DNA from: Pseudomonas sp. v388
GTDB taxonomy: Bacteria > Pseudomonadota > Gammaproteobacteria > Pseudomonadales > Pseudomonadaceae
Length of the DNA stretch: 64,000 nucleotides
Assembly (NCBI RefSeq): GCF_003935425.1
Contig: NZ_RHQN01000002.1
Location: 372,001-436,000, forward strand
Direction of reading: 5' to 3'
Each line of letters starts with the position of its first letter. Position 1 is the first letter of the stretch. Below the pieces are notes generated by a model that saw nothing but the letters and a program-made list of their open reading frames with translations, was not told where the DNA came from and made no database searches. Made by a program: the position numbers and the translations under genes. This document shows, one piece after another, positions 1 to 9,147 of the stretch.

Positions 1-1
1 C

Positions 2-601
2 GAGCTGTGCGACAAGCACGGTATCCTGCTGATCGCTGACGAAGTGCAGACCGGCGCCGGCCGTACCGGTACGTTCTTCGCCATGGAACAGATGGGCGTC
101 GCACCAGACCTGACCACCTTTGCCAAGTCCATTGCCGGCGGCTTCCCGCTGGCCGGCGTCTGCGGCAAGACCGAATACATGGATGCCATCGCGCCGGGCG
201 GCCTGGGCGGCACGTACGCCGGTAGCCCGGTTGCCTGTGCGGCTGCGCTGGCGGTGCTGGAAGTCTTTGAAGAAGAGCACCTGCTCGACCGCTGCAAAGC
301 GGTTGGCGAGCGTCTGGTCTCGGGCCTCAAGGCGATTCAAGCCAGGCATCCGGTGATCGGTGATGTGCGGGCACTGGGCGCAATGATCGCTGTCGAGCTG
401 TTCGAAGGCGGCGACTCGCACAAGCCCAACGCGGCGGCAGTGGCCCAAGTGGTCGCCAAGGCCCGTGACAAGGGGCTGATCCTGCTATCGTGCGGTACGT
501 ATGGCAATGTCCTGCGCGTGCTGGTGCCATTGACCGCCGAAGACGCATTGCTGGATAAAGGCCTGGCGATTCTGGACGAGTGTTTCGCTGAAATCGGCTG
601 A
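2..601 (+). CDS. gabT: 4-aminobutyrate aminotransferase, C-terminal part (5' end outside window)
   Basis: The reading frame is open from base 2 and ends at TGA 599-601, so about the last 199 residues are present. It is a class-III PLP-dependent aminotransferase that moves the amino group of GABA to 2-oxoglutarate, giving succinate semialdehyde. Visible marks are LIADEVQTGAGRTG just before the cofactor site, the Schiff-base lysine in TFAKSIAGG, and the GGLGGTYAGSPVACAAAL stretch that closes the active site. The C-terminus ends ILDECFAEIG, as in Pseudomonas GabT. A hairpin with a T-run follows the stop. gabD would be expected upstream but is not in the window. Confidence 0.93.
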   Translation, partial: ELCDKHGILLIADEVQTGAGRTGTFFAMEQMGVAPDLTTFAKSIAGGFPLAGVCGKTEYMDAIAPGGLGGTYAGSPVACAAALAVLEVFEEEHLLDRCKAVGERLVSGLKAIQARHPVIGDVRALGAMIAVELFEGGDSHKPNAAAVAQVVAKARDKGLILLSCGTYGNVLRVLVPLTAEDALLDKGLAILDECFAEIG

Positions 602-644
602 AAACCGCAGGGTCACGAATTGATTAATTTGTGACCAAATGCCC

Positions 645-674
645 GAAAAAAACCCGTTTCGACGGGTTTTTTTC
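645..674 (+). terminator. Rho-independent terminator after gabT
   Basis: An A-run leads into the complementary arms AACCCG and CGGGTT around a TTTCGA loop, followed by seven T residues. It lies about 45 bases after the gabT stop and before the next gene's start. Confidence 0.85.
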
Positions 675-759
675 GTTTGAATGGGGGTATTTCGGGGTTT
701 TGGCTATATCCGGACGAAGGCATTGGCTAAGGTAAACGCATCGATGTCGGAGAGCCCTG

Positions 760-2115
760 ATGACAGCTGTAGCTTTACCTGCCATACCGCGCGTCTTGAT
801 CGCGGAATCCGATCCTTGGGTTCGCGAAACGCTCAGTGATCTGGTCCTGGGCGTGCGTGCCGATGTCGAACTGCAGATGTGTACCGACGGCAAACAGGCT
901 GTCGAGTGTATCAAGAAGCAGATCCCCGACCTGGTCATCGCTGCCCGCGAATTACCCGGCATTGACGGCCTGAGCCTGCTGCGTGGCGTGCGTAATCTGC
1001 GTCGGCAACCTGCGACACCCTTTATCCTGATCAGCAGTCGCAGCGACAGCGCCAGTGTTCGCGAAGTGCTACCCCTCGCGCCGACTGCTTACCTCACCAA
1101 ACCCCTGAACACCGAGGGCCTGCGCCAGCGCCTGGAAGGTTTGTTGCTGGAGCGCCGTGCGCCTGTTCCAGGGGAAATACCGGCCCTCACCCCGGGCCTG
1201 ACCCTGACCAAATTCATGGACAAGCGGCGCGAGGTGGCCGATGGCGCACCGCTGTTCGTTGATGTCTCCACGGCACTGAAACTGAGCCAGGGCGTGGCGG
1301 GTGTCGATGCTGTGTTGCTGGAGCAGGAACTGCGCAGCGATCCCCATATCACCGCCGTGCTCATCGCATCGGCCAACACCGCGGCCCAGCACTTGGGCAA
1401 ACCCGTAACAACGCTGGGCGGCGCGCTTGCAGTGCTCGGCGCGGCTCAAGCTGCAACCATTGCTTCGGGGCTTTCGAAAAAGCGCATGGCAGCACTCACC
1501 GACGATGTGTTGCTGGGCAAGGCTCATCAGTTCTGGGCAATGTCACAACGCACCGCCGAATACGCCCGCATACTGGCCGGCATGCTGGAACTGGATGTCG
1601 AACGCTGCTTCTGCGCAGGGTTGTTGCAGTCGCTGGGCGATCTGGCGGTGTTGGGATGCCTGCAGGAATGGTTGCTGGCCGGTGGCGAGTTGAACGAAAC
1701 CGTGATCGATCAGGCGCTCGATCAATATTCAGCAGCCTACGGCTCGGCGCTGCGCACTCGCTGGCGCCTGCCTCTGGAGCTGCGGGAGCTGATCGCGGCG
1801 GTGTACCAGTACAACACCGGGGTCTTCACCCGCGAAGTGCTGGCCATGAACCTGGCCGGGCAAATGGCGCGGCTGGGGGAGGAAGAAAGCGTCACTACGC
1901 TGATCAAGACCAAATCCGCCAAGCTGCTGAAACTGAGCGTTGGTGACTTGCAGCGGCTGCGCAAGAAGCTTACCGGAGTCACCGACCCCAGCCTGCTGGC
2001 GCCGATAGTGCCTGAGCCTGAAACGCCGGACGAGCCCGATCTACTCGACCTGGCGCCCGAACCGCCCGCCGAAGTCCAGCAAGTCGAAGAAGCGGTGCCG
2101 GCCCCGAAGCCGTAG
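760..2115 (+). CDS. HDOD-domain protein with degenerate receiver domain
   Basis: A 451-residue protein. Residues about 10-128 have a CheY-like receiver fold (VLIAESDPWVRE, PDLVIAARELPGIDG, YLTKPL). The phospho-acceptor position, four residues before the conserved Pro66, is Ala62, and the paired acidic residues of the pocket read Glu16-Ser17, so phosphorylation is unlikely. Lys114 is kept. Residues about 160-380 look like an HDOD domain, a metal-independent HD relative found in signalling proteins. The C-terminus is Pro/Glu-rich and probably disordered. GGAG about 7 bases before the ATG supports the start. It stands alone after the gabT terminator. Its target is unknown; a role in second-messenger or stress signalling is only inference. 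Confidence 0.78.
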   Translation: MTAVALPAIPRVLIAESDPWVRETLSDLVLGVRADVELQMCTDGKQAVECIKKQIPDLVIAARELPGIDGLSLLRGVRNLRRQPATPFILISSRSDSASVREVLPLAPTAYLTKPLNTEGLRQRLEGLLLERRAPVPGEIPALTPGLTLTKFMDKRREVADGAPLFVDVSTALKLSQGVAGVDAVLLEQELRSDPHITAVLIASANTAAQHLGKPVTTLGGALAVLGAAQAATIASGLSKKRMAALTDDVLLGKAHQFWAMSQRTAEYARILAGMLELDVERCFCAGLLQSLGDLAVLGCLQEWLLAGGELNETVIDQALDQYSAAYGSALRTRWRLPLELRELIAAVYQYNTGVFTREVLAMNLAGQMARLGEEESVTTLIKTKSAKLLKLSVGDLQRLRKKLTGVTDPSLLAPIVPEPETPDEPDLLDLAPEPPAEVQQVEEAVPAPKP

Positions 2116-2224
2116 GACCGAGCTTTCTCGCGATTTGCCGCATAGTGGCAACGAATCAGGCCAACCACCGCGTCGTGAAGCTCTCGCCAGCAAGCTGGCT
2201 CCTACCGAAATAGCGTGTCGGGTT
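2116..2224. repeat. REP-type palindrome in convergent intergenic gap
   Basis: Between two convergent genes lies the perfect palindrome GCCAGCAAGCTGGC (2186-2199), followed by TCCTACC, typical of Pseudomonas REP sequences. A weaker partner (GAGCTTTCTCGCGATTT) lies about 60 bases to the left in the opposite sense. Confidence 0.6.
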
Positions 2225-3247
2225 TCACACCAGCACTATCTGGTTCTTGCCCTGGCGCTTGGCCTGATACATGGCGCCGTCGGCGCGGGCGTAAAGGGCT
2301 TCAAGGCTGGAATCGTCCTTGCCCAGGTTGGTCAGGCCCAGGCTTGCGGTAATTCCGAAACTGACCGTCCCGCACTGGAATTGCTGACGCTGAATCTCGC
2401 GTTGCAGACGCTCGGCAATCTGCATGGCCATTTCCGGAGCGCAGCCGGGGAAGACTGCTGCGAATTCCTCACCGCCGATACGCCCGAACAGATCGCCACG
2501 ACGCAGCGCCGAACGGCCGCTTTCGGCAATGCGCTGCAACACCGTGTCGCCTTCCTGGTGACCGTAGGTGTCGTTCACCAGTTTGAAGTCATCGATATCC
2601 AGCAGCAGGAACGCCAGCGGTGTGCCGTTGAGGCGCGCCAGTTCGAATTCACGCTGGGCGCATTCGAAGAAGTGCCGGCGGTTGCTGCTCTGGGTCAGCA
2701 CATCGGTGGTCGCCAGGCGCTGGAGTTCGTCTTCCAGCTGCTTCTTCTCGGTGATGTCTTCGGCGATGCCGACCACGATCAGGCGCTGGCTCGCATCGGA
2801 GCGATGGCTGACGAAACACTTGTCGCTCAGCCAGCGCACTTCACCATCGGCGCGAATGATGCGGTATTCGCGATCCTCGATGGAGCCCTTTTCGATCACT
2901 TCGCTGAGGCTGCGCTCTGCATAGTTCAGATCGTCCGGGTAGATGCTGTCGCGCCATTCGCTGTAGTCGGCCAGCAGCAAACCGGCCGAGCGCCCGAAAA
3001 TGCGCTCATATGCGGGGCTGACATAGACCATGCGCTGGGTTTCCCAGTCGAAGGCCCACAACACCGCATTGACGCTGACCAGCAAGGAACTGAACAGCTG
3101 TTCGCGCTCGCTCAGTCGCGCGACTTCCGCCTGCGCATGCATGAGCGCGAGCAACGTTTCCGCAGCGGCGGGCATCTCGGTTATAGGGGTAACAGGCGGG
3201 GTTGCTGTGTGTTTGTCCATAAGCCGGATCTCAACGACGTGCGGCAC
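2225..3247 (-). CDS. PAS-GGDEF diguanylate cyclase
   Basis: A 340-residue soluble protein with no membrane segment. A PAS/PAC domain spans about 50-172 (WAFDWETQRMVYVSPAYERIFG; PAC end VVGIAEDITEKKQLEDEL), followed directly by a GGDEF domain to the C-terminus. The active-site loop reads GRIGGEEF. The inhibitory-site motif RxxD (RRGD) sits five residues before it, so the enzyme should make c-di-GMP and be product-inhibited. The GTG start at 3247 is preferred because GGGGGA lies nine bases upstream; an ATG nine codons in is the alternative. The PAS ligand is not known. Confidence 0.87.
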   Translation of the reverse strand: MPHVVEIRLMDKHTATPPVTPITEMPAAAETLLALMHAQAEVARLSEREQLFSSLLVSVNAVLWAFDWETQRMVYVSPAYERIFGRSAGLLLADYSEWRDSIYPDDLNYAERSLSEVIEKGSIEDREYRIIRADGEVRWLSDKCFVSHRSDASQRLIVVGIAEDITEKKQLEDELQRLATTDVLTQSSNRRHFFECAQREFELARLNGTPLAFLLLDIDDFKLVNDTYGHQEGDTVLQRIAESGRSALRRGDLFGRIGGEEFAAVFPGCAPEMAMQIAERLQREIQRQQFQCGTVSFGITASLGLTNLGKDDSSLEALYARADGAMYQAKRQGKNQIVLV

Positions 3248-3313
3248 ATGCCGACATCCCCCAAACGATCATGGGTAAGCTGATGAGATAGGAATTACGG
3301 AGGGAAGTTCCGG

Positions 3314-3343
3314 ATCAGGCGCGCCCTTGAAGGGCGCGCTGAT
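3314..3343 (-). terminator. GC-rich hairpin downstream of the desaturase gene
   Basis: Arms ATCAG(G)CGCGCCCT and AGGGCGCGCTGAT pair over 13 bases with one bulged G and a 3-base loop, immediately beyond the desaturase stop. No T-run follows on the minus strand, so it may stabilise the mRNA end rather than act as a classic terminator. Confidence 0.5.
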
Positions 3344-3351
3344 TAACGGCG

Positions 3352-4536
3352 TCAGGCGTGCGCGGGGCGCAGCGAGTAGGTTTTCAGCTGGCTGGCAAAG
3401 TCGCGCAGCGACTGGATACCGCTGGCTTCGGCTTCATGAACCCATTCCTTGATGGCCGACAGCATGTCGTGGCCGTTGCTGCTGGTCTTGACCCAGATCT
3501 GCTGCAACGCCAGGCGTTTTTCGTAGATCACTTTCAGCGCCTGGCTATGCTCCAGCATGGTCTGGATGCGCGCGTGATGCTGATCTTCCAGCAGGCTGGT
3601 TTCACGGGAAAGCAGGCGTTTGGCGCGGTGGAACTGATGGCGCACCGACGCATCGGCCTTGGACAGTTCCTGGGCAACCAGCGGCGCGATCACCAGCTTG
3701 CGGTACTGCGCCATGATCTGGAAGCGGTTGTTGAGGATCGCCATGGCCGTGTCCATGTCCATGCTGCCCTTGCCCTCGACCCGATGGGCGATAGGCGCGA
3801 CGCGCTGCACCTTGGCCAGACCCAGGAAACTGAACGCCTTGATCCAGGCCCAGCCCATGTCGAACTCCCATGGCTTGACCGACAGCTTGGCCGAGTTGGG
3901 GTAAGTGTGGTGGTTGTTATGCAGCTCTTCACCACCGATCACGATGCCCCATGGCACCAGATTGGTCGCCGCATCGCGGCATTCAAAATTCCGGTAGCCG
4001 ACCGCGTGGCCGAGCCCGTTGACCACGCCGGCGGCCCAGAATGGAATCCACATCATCTGCACCGCCCAGACGGTGATGCCGATGGCGCCGAACAGCGCAA
4101 CGTCGATGACCGCCATCAGGGCGATACCCAGCAGCTTGTAACGCGAGTACAGGTTGCGCTCGATCCAGTCTTCGGGGCAGTTCTTGCCGTAGATACGCAG
4201 GGTGTCCTGGTTCTGCGCCTCTTCACGGTACAACTCGGCACCTTTGCGAAGCACTGTGGACAAACCTTTGACGACCGGGCTGTGCGGGTCGTCGACGGTC
4301 TCGCATTTTGCGTGATGCTTGCGGTGGATTGCGGTCCACTCGCGAGTGTTCTGCGCCGTGGTCAGCCACAGCCAGAAACGGAAAAAGTGTTTGAGCCCTG
4401 CATTGAGTTCCAGGGAGCGGTGCGCCGAGTAACGATGAAGATAAACCGTCACACCGACGATGGTCACGTGGGTCATCGCCAGCGTAACTGCTATTACCTG
4501 CCAGACGGAAAGGTCGAGCAAACCGTTGTACCACAT
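3352..4536 (-). CDS. Membrane acyl-lipid/fatty-acid desaturase (DesA-like)
   Basis: An integral-membrane di-iron desaturase that likely inserts a cis double bond into membrane phospholipid acyl chains (delta-9 type). The three histidine boxes are visible: HRYSAHR, HRKHHA and HNNHHTY. Hydrophobic stretches flank the first box and a pair lies around VIDVALFGAIGITVWAVQMMWIPFWAAG. A non-membrane C-terminal tail of about 110 residues follows. The start MWYNGLLDLS at 4536 matches known Pseudomonas DesA N-termini and has GAGG upstream. The frame stays open to 4626, but those 30 residues look unrelated to the family. With the usual start the protein has 394 residues. Confidence 0.88.
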   Translation of the reverse strand: MWYNGLLDLSVWQVIAVTLAMTHVTIVGVTVYLHRYSAHRSLELNAGLKHFFRFWLWLTTAQNTREWTAIHRKHHAKCETVDDPHSPVVKGLSTVLRKGAELYREEAQNQDTLRIYGKNCPEDWIERNLYSRYKLLGIALMAVIDVALFGAIGITVWAVQMMWIPFWAAGVVNGLGHAVGYRNFECRDAATNLVPWGIVIGGEELHNNHHTYPNSAKLSVKPWEFDMGWAWIKAFSFLGLAKVQRVAPIAHRVEGKGSMDMDTAMAILNNRFQIMAQYRKLVIAPLVAQELSKADASVRHQFHRAKRLLSRETSLLEDQHHARIQTMLEHSQALKVIYEKRLALQQIWVKTSSNGHDMLSAIKEWVHEAEASGIQSLRDFASQLKTYSLRPAHA

Positions 4537-4698
4537 AGGCTGTTGGGCCCTCGAGAAGACACTCGTGTCATGAAGAAAAATGTAACAGGGCGCATTATCT
4601 CTGAGCCTGCACAGAAAACCAGTCACGCAGGCAGATAAGCGTCGCAGGATGTTTCTTGATTTATAATCCGTTCTTTTCGTAAGGCTTTTCGTTTTCTT

Positions 4699-6630
4699 AT
4701 GACAGATACATCTCGTGATGCGCTTCGGACGGCGCTCTGGTACGGCACGCTATCGATTTTCTGGCTGACGGCAAGCGGCGTTCTGTTGCCCTATTTCATC
4801 GAGGACCCCACCCGTTTGGCATTCTGGAACCGGATGAATGGTCTGGGCTGGGTGCTGTTCAGTACGGTGATGATCTACATGGTGCGCAGTCGGGTGCCGG
4901 CTTCTGTCCGTGTCCGGGAACAGCCGCCACGGCAGCCGGAGGATCATGACCGTGTGCGTCTGGCCGCAGCGGTCTTCGACAGCACACGCGAGGGCGTGCT
5001 GGTCAGCGATGCCGGCGGCAACATCACCCACGTCAATCGCGCTTTCGTTGAAATCACCGGCTACCAGCCCGAGGAAGTGCTGGGTTTCAATCCCAGCAAG
5101 TTCAAGTCCGGCCGCCACGGCCCGGAATTCTACCGGCACATGTATCGCTCGATACTCAGCGTCGGGGAATGGAGCGGAGAAATCTGGAATCGACGCAAGA
5201 GCGGCGAGGTTTATCCGCAGTGGCAAAGCATTCGCGGGATCAAGGACGACACCGGCCAGCTCAAGCATTATGTTGCCGTGTTCTCGGACCTGACGGCGAT
5301 CAAGCGCTCTGAGCAGGAACTGGTACAGCTGACTCATTACGACGCGCTGACCCAGCTTCCGAATCGTTTGTTGTTCACCGACCGCACAGCCCAGGCGCTG
5401 ACGTCTGCCCGGTCGAGCAAGCGCGGTTGCGCTCTGTTGCTGATCGACCTGGACCATTTCAAGAACATCAACGACAGCCTTGGTCATACGGTGGGCGACG
5501 ACGTGCTCAAGGCGGTGGCGGATCGTCTCAAAAGCTTGTTCGACGGTGACATGACCCTGGCGCGGCTGGGCGGCGATGAGTACGGGTTGTTGGTCAAGAA
5601 CTGCCAGCAGGCAGTGCAGGCCGCAGCCTTGGCGCAACGCATGGTCGATGCGTTCAGAAAGCCGTTTCTGCTGGACGGGCATCAGCTGTTCATCACCGCG
5701 AGTATCGGCATCAGCCTGTTTCCCGGCGATGCGCAGTCAGCGCTGCAACTGCTGCGCAACGCCGATTCCGCGCTGTTCAAGGCCAAGAGTGACGGGCGTG
5801 AAGGCTACGCGCTGTATACCGAGGAACTCACTGCCCATGCGCAGCAGCGTGTCGAACTGGCCAGCGAACTGCGCCGCGCCATCGACCAGCAGGAACTGCG
5901 GGTTTTCTATCAGCCGATCCATGACTTGAATACCCGGCGCATCACAGGCGTCGAAGCGTTGGTGCGCTGGCAGCATCCGCAGCGCGGGATGGTGTCGCCG
6001 GCCGAATTCATCCCCATTGCCGAGCAGAGCGGGCTGATCGCCGATATCGACGCCTGGGTATTGAACACGGCCTGCCGACAGATGCGTAGCTGGCTGGCGG
6101 CAGGTGTGCAGATTTCCTTCGTTGCTGTGAACGTATCCAGCCGCCTGTTCACCCACGGCGATCTGCACTGCCGGGTAGCCGAAGCCCTTTTGCACAGTGG
6201 TCTGGACCCTTCCTTTCTGGAACTGGAAGTCACCGAAAGTGCGGTCATGGACGATCCCGAACAAGCCATCGAGCAAATGCACAGGCTGCGTGCGCTGGGG
6301 CTGAGCCTGGCCATCGATGATTTCGGCACGGGGTATTCGTCGCTCCTGCGGCTCAAGCGCATGCCGGTGCAAAAGCTCAAGATCGATCAGGGCTTTGTTG
6401 CCGGGCTGCCCGGTGGTGAAGACGATATCTCGATTGTGCGGGTGATCATCGCGCTGGCGCGCAGCATGAACATGCGAGTGCTGGCCGAAGGCATCGAGCA
6501 GGCGGATCAGGCGAGATTCCTGCTGGAGAACGGCTGCCAACTGGGCCAAGGCTACTGGTTTGCCCGGCCGATGCCCGCCGAACAGATCGATTGGTGCAGC
6601 GCGCCGGATTTCCAGATCATCCCATCTTGA
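4699..6630 (+). CDS. Membrane PAS-GGDEF-EAL c-di-GMP signalling protein
   Basis: 643 residues. Two N-terminal membrane spans (about 12-35 and 43-63) are followed by a PAS domain about 90-205 (FDSTREGVLVSDAGGNI...), a GGDEF domain about 215-375 and an EAL domain about 385-635. The cyclase motif reads RLGGDEYG, a conservative change in the last residue, and no RxxD inhibitory site is seen in the usual place. The EAL domain keeps GVEALVRW, ELEVTES, DDFGTGYSSL, KIDQGFV and LAEGIE, so phosphodiesterase activity is expected. It could have either or both activities. It is divergent from the desaturase gene, with about 160 bases between start codons. Confidence 0.87.
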   Translation: MTDTSRDALRTALWYGTLSIFWLTASGVLLPYFIEDPTRLAFWNRMNGLGWVLFSTVMIYMVRSRVPASVRVREQPPRQPEDHDRVRLAAAVFDSTREGVLVSDAGGNITHVNRAFVEITGYQPEEVLGFNPSKFKSGRHGPEFYRHMYRSILSVGEWSGEIWNRRKSGEVYPQWQSIRGIKDDTGQLKHYVAVFSDLTAIKRSEQELVQLTHYDALTQLPNRLLFTDRTAQALTSARSSKRGCALLLIDLDHFKNINDSLGHTVGDDVLKAVADRLKSLFDGDMTLARLGGDEYGLLVKNCQQAVQAAALAQRMVDAFRKPFLLDGHQLFITASIGISLFPGDAQSALQLLRNADSALFKAKSDGREGYALYTEELTAHAQQRVELASELRRAIDQQELRVFYQPIHDLNTRRITGVEALVRWQHPQRGMVSPAEFIPIAEQSGLIADIDAWVLNTACRQMRSWLAAGVQISFVAVNVSSRLFTHGDLHCRVAEALLHSGLDPSFLELEVTESAVMDDPEQAIEQMHRLRALGLSLAIDDFGTGYSSLLRLKRMPVQKLKIDQGFVAGLPGGEDDISIVRVIIALARSMNMRVLAEGIEQADQARFLLENGCQLGQGYWFARPMPAEQIDWCSAPDFQIIPS

Positions 6631-6888
6631 TCGTAGGAACAGACCGGGCGGCGCTCCGCTTGTCCGCGAATACATAGGTACAGGCGCAACCGATGCATTG
6701 GCTGTACTGGTGTCTTCGCGGACAAGTCCGCTCCCACGGGCAATTCCCCGTTAATTCAATTTAGTTATATCTGCATTCTTAAATAGTCTTTTTAAGAATA
6801 TCTCTGTGTCTCTAATATCTCCTCACCGCCCACGCTCATCGCTCCCCAGTCGCGATGGCAGGCCTCTCAAATTTCAAGGAATACGATT
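6631..6888. repeat. Intergenic region with inverted repeat
   Basis: CTTGTCCGCGAA (6659-6670) and its perfect complement TTCGCGGACAAG (6715-6726) form 12-base arms about 44 bases apart. The right arm continues into TCCGCTCCCACGG, a common Pseudomonas intergenic motif. The remainder up to the oscA start is AT-richer and probably holds the oscA promoter, but I could not assign -35/-10 boxes. Confidence 0.55.
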
Positions 6889-7071
6889 ATGAGCGCATCT
6901 CTACGTAGTGTTGACGGTCAGGACGAAGCAGCGATTCTGCGTGAGATTCAGAGTGCGTTGCGTGACCTGCGTTTTGGCGCCGTCGAAATCACCGTGCACA
7001 ACGCTCAGGTGGTGCAGATCGAGCGCAAGGAAAAGTTTCGTTTGCAGAACTCGGGCACCAAGCCCAACTGA
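6889..7071 (+). CDS. oscA: OscA/YezD-family small protein (sulfur-starvation response)
   Basis: A 60-residue protein of the YezD/DUF2292 family (EIQSALRDLRFGAVEITVHNAQVVQIERKEK is typical). In Pseudomonas the homologue OscA lies just before the sulfate-binding protein gene and is needed for use of organosulfur compounds and for growth under chromate or oxidative stress; its biochemical role is not settled. The start has AAGGA eight bases upstream. It is 142 bases before sbp on the same strand, matching the known arrangement and suggesting shared sulfur-limitation control (probably CysB), although I did not identify a CysB box. Confidence 0.85.
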   Translation: MSASLRSVDGQDEAAILREIQSALRDLRFGAVEITVHNAQVVQIERKEKFRLQNSGTKPN

Positions 7072-7213
7072 CGCTTCACCCGACTGGTTAACCGGAGGGC
7101 TTCACCTTGACTCCTGATACACCGCTGTACAGCAGCGCACTCTGTCGAACGCGGCACTGACGCGCGAAGAAAAATCATAAAGCCAACACATAGAATTCCC
7201 AGGAGCTTTACCC

Positions 7214-8221
7214 ATGTCGATTCGTCGTTTTGCTCTGGCTGCACTGGCCAGTGCGGTTTTCGCAGGTTCCGCCGTAGCCAAGGATTACGAGTTGCTCAAC
7301 GTGTCGTATGACCCGACGCGCGAGCTGTATCAGGAATACAACGCTGAATTCGCCAGCCATTGGAAAAAGGCGCATCCGGACGACACCGTTACCATCAAGC
7401 AATCCCACGGCGGTTCGGGCAAGCAGGCCCGCGGCGTGATCGATGGCCTGCGGGCCGACGTCGTGACCCTGGCCCTGGCCGGTGACATCGACGAAATCGC
7501 CAAGCTCGGCAAAACCCTGCCTGAAAACTGGCAGACCCGCCTGCCGGAAGCCAGCACGCCGTATACCTCGACCATCGTGTTCCTGGTGCGCAAGGGCAAC
7601 CCCAAAGGCATCAAGGACTGGGGCGACCTGATCAAGAAAGACGTTTCGGTCATCACACCAAACCCGAAAACCAGCGGCGGTGCGCGCTGGAACTTCCTGG
7701 CCGCCTATGGCTATGGTCTGAAGAGCGGCGGCAGCGATGCCAAAGCGCAGGAGTACGTGAAGGAGCTGTTCAAGCATGTGCCGATCCTGGACACCGGCGC
7801 TCGTGGTTCGACCATCACTTTTGTCAACAACGGCCAGGGTGATGTGCTGCTGGCATGGGAAAACGAAGCGTTCCTGGCGTTGAAAGAAGACGGCGGCGCG
7901 GATAAGTTCGACATCGTCGTACCTTCGCTGTCGATCCTGGCGGAGCCTCCTGTCGCGGTAGTCGACAAGAATGCCGAGAAGAAGGGCAATACCGAAGTCG
8001 CGACCGAATACCTCAAGCACCTGTACAGCAAGCAGGGCCAGGAAATCGCGGCGAAGAACTTCTACCGTCCGCGTGACGCCGAAATCGCTGCCAAGTACGA
8101 AAAACAGTTCCCCAAACTGAACCTGCTGACTATCGACAAAGACTTCGGCGGCTGGAAAACTGCCCAACCGAAATTCTTCAACGACGGCGGTGTGTTCGAC
8201 CAGATCTACCAGGCGCAGTAA
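7214..8221 (+). CDS. sbp: Periplasmic sulfate-binding protein
   Basis: A 335-residue solute-binding protein for sulfate/thiosulfate ABC import. A Sec signal peptide ([19 protein letters not shown], cleavage before KDYELL) is followed by the Sbp/CysP-family sequence: [20 protein letters not shown], the [14 protein letters not shown] sulfate-binding loop, and [23 protein letters not shown] lies eight bases before the ATG. It precedes cysTWA, completing a transporter. A hairpin-rich gap of 94 bases separates it from cysT and may keep the binding protein expressed above the membrane parts. Confidence 0.95.
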   Translation: MSIRRFALAALASAVFAGSAVAKDYELLNVSYDPTRELYQEYNAEFASHWKKAHPDDTVTIKQSHGGSGKQARGVIDGLRADVVTLALAGDIDEIAKLGKTLPENWQTRLPEASTPYTSTIVFLVRKGNPKGIKDWGDLIKKDVSVITPNPKTSGGARWNFLAAYGYGLKSGGSDAKAQEYVKELFKHVPILDTGARGSTITFVNNGQGDVLLAWENEAFLALKEDGGADKFDIVVPSLSILAEPPVAVVDKNAEKKGNTEVATEYLKHLYSKQGQEIAAKNFYRPRDAEIAAKYEKQFPKLNLLTIDKDFGGWKTAQPKFFNDGGVFDQIYQAQ

Positions 8222-8231
8222 CCTGCGGATG

Positions 8232-8287
8232 ACGCCGCCTGGCGCGGCGTTTCCATCTGGTCTAGTGGCCCGGGCTTATGTCCGGGC
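8232..8287 (+). promoter_or_regulatory. Two hairpins between sbp and cysT
   Basis: Hairpin 1: ACGCCGC (8232-8238) pairs with GCGGCGT (8244-8250). Hairpin 2: GCCCGG (8268-8273) pairs with CCGGGC (8282-8287) and is followed by TTT. Such hairpins between a binding-protein gene and its permease genes usually protect the upstream mRNA or attenuate readthrough. This role is inferred. Confidence 0.5.
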
Positions 8288-8315
8288 TTTGACGTAAGTA
8301 AAACCAGGGTTCTCT

Positions 8316-9137
8316 ATGTCACGTCGTATCTCCCCCGTCATACCCGGCTTCGGGCTGACGCTGGGCTACACCTTGGTGTACCTCAGTCTGATTGTGCTCA
8401 TCCCGCTGGCGGCCATGTTCGTGCATGCCGCGCAGCTGACCTGGGATCAGTTCTGGACCATCATCACCGCCCCGCGGGTGGTCGCCGCCCTGAAACTGAG
8501 TTTCGGCACCGCGTTCTTTGCGGCCCTCATCAATGGTGTGATCGGCACGCTACTGGCCTGGGTATTGGTGCGCTACACCTTTCCCGGTCGCAAGATCATC
8601 GATGCGATGATCGATCTGCCGTTCGCGCTGCCGACGGCCGTAGCCGGTATCGCCCTGACTGCGCTGTACGCGCCGAACGGCCTGGTCGGGCAGTTCGCCA
8701 CCGACCTGGGCTTCAAGATCGCCTATACCCCGCTGGGCATTACCCTGGCGCTGACCTTCGTGACCATGCCGTTCGTGGTGCGCACGGTGCAGCCGGTGCT
8801 GGCCGACATCCCGCGTGAAGTCGAGGAAGCCGCCGCTTGCCTGGGCGCTCGCCCGTTGCAGGTGTTTCGCCACATTCTGGTGCCGGCCTTGCTGCCTGCC
8901 TGGCTGACCGGCTTCGCCCTGGCGTTTGCCCGTGGCGTCGGCGAGTACGGTTCGGTGATCTTCATCGCCGGCAACATGCCGATGAAGACTGAAATCCTGC
9001 CGCTGTTGATCATGGTCAAGCTCGACCAGTACGACTACACCGGGGCCACCGCCATCGGCGTGATGATGCTGGTGGTGTCCTTCATTCTGCTGCTGCTGAT
9101 CAACTTGTTGCAGCGTCGCATCGAAACCCCGGCCTGA
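8316..9137 (+). CDS. cysT: Sulfate/thiosulfate ABC transporter permease CysT
   Basis: A 273-residue inner-membrane permease (also called CysU), one half of the sulfate channel, paired with CysW. About six membrane spans are visible, beginning [22 protein letters not shown]. The cytoplasmic EAA loop that contacts the ATPase reads [25 protein letters not shown], and the C-terminal span ends [14 protein letters not shown]. It is followed after 10 bases by cysW, whose GGAGG lies at the junction, consistent with one transcript. Confidence 0.95.
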   Translation: MSRRISPVIPGFGLTLGYTLVYLSLIVLIPLAAMFVHAAQLTWDQFWTIITAPRVVAALKLSFGTAFFAALINGVIGTLLAWVLVRYTFPGRKIIDAMIDLPFALPTAVAGIALTALYAPNGLVGQFATDLGFKIAYTPLGITLALTFVTMPFVVRTVQPVLADIPREVEEAAACLGARPLQVFRHILVPALLPAWLTGFALAFARGVGEYGSVIFIAGNMPMKTEILPLLIMVKLDQYDYTGATAIGVMMLVVSFILLLLINLLQRRIETPA

Positions 9138-9147
9138 GGAGGCGAGC

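Noticed and set aside
4537-4626. 30-codon N-terminal extension of the desaturase
   Set aside because: The internal ATG gives the MWYNGLL start known for the family and has an upstream GAGG. The extension is not membrane- or desaturase-like.
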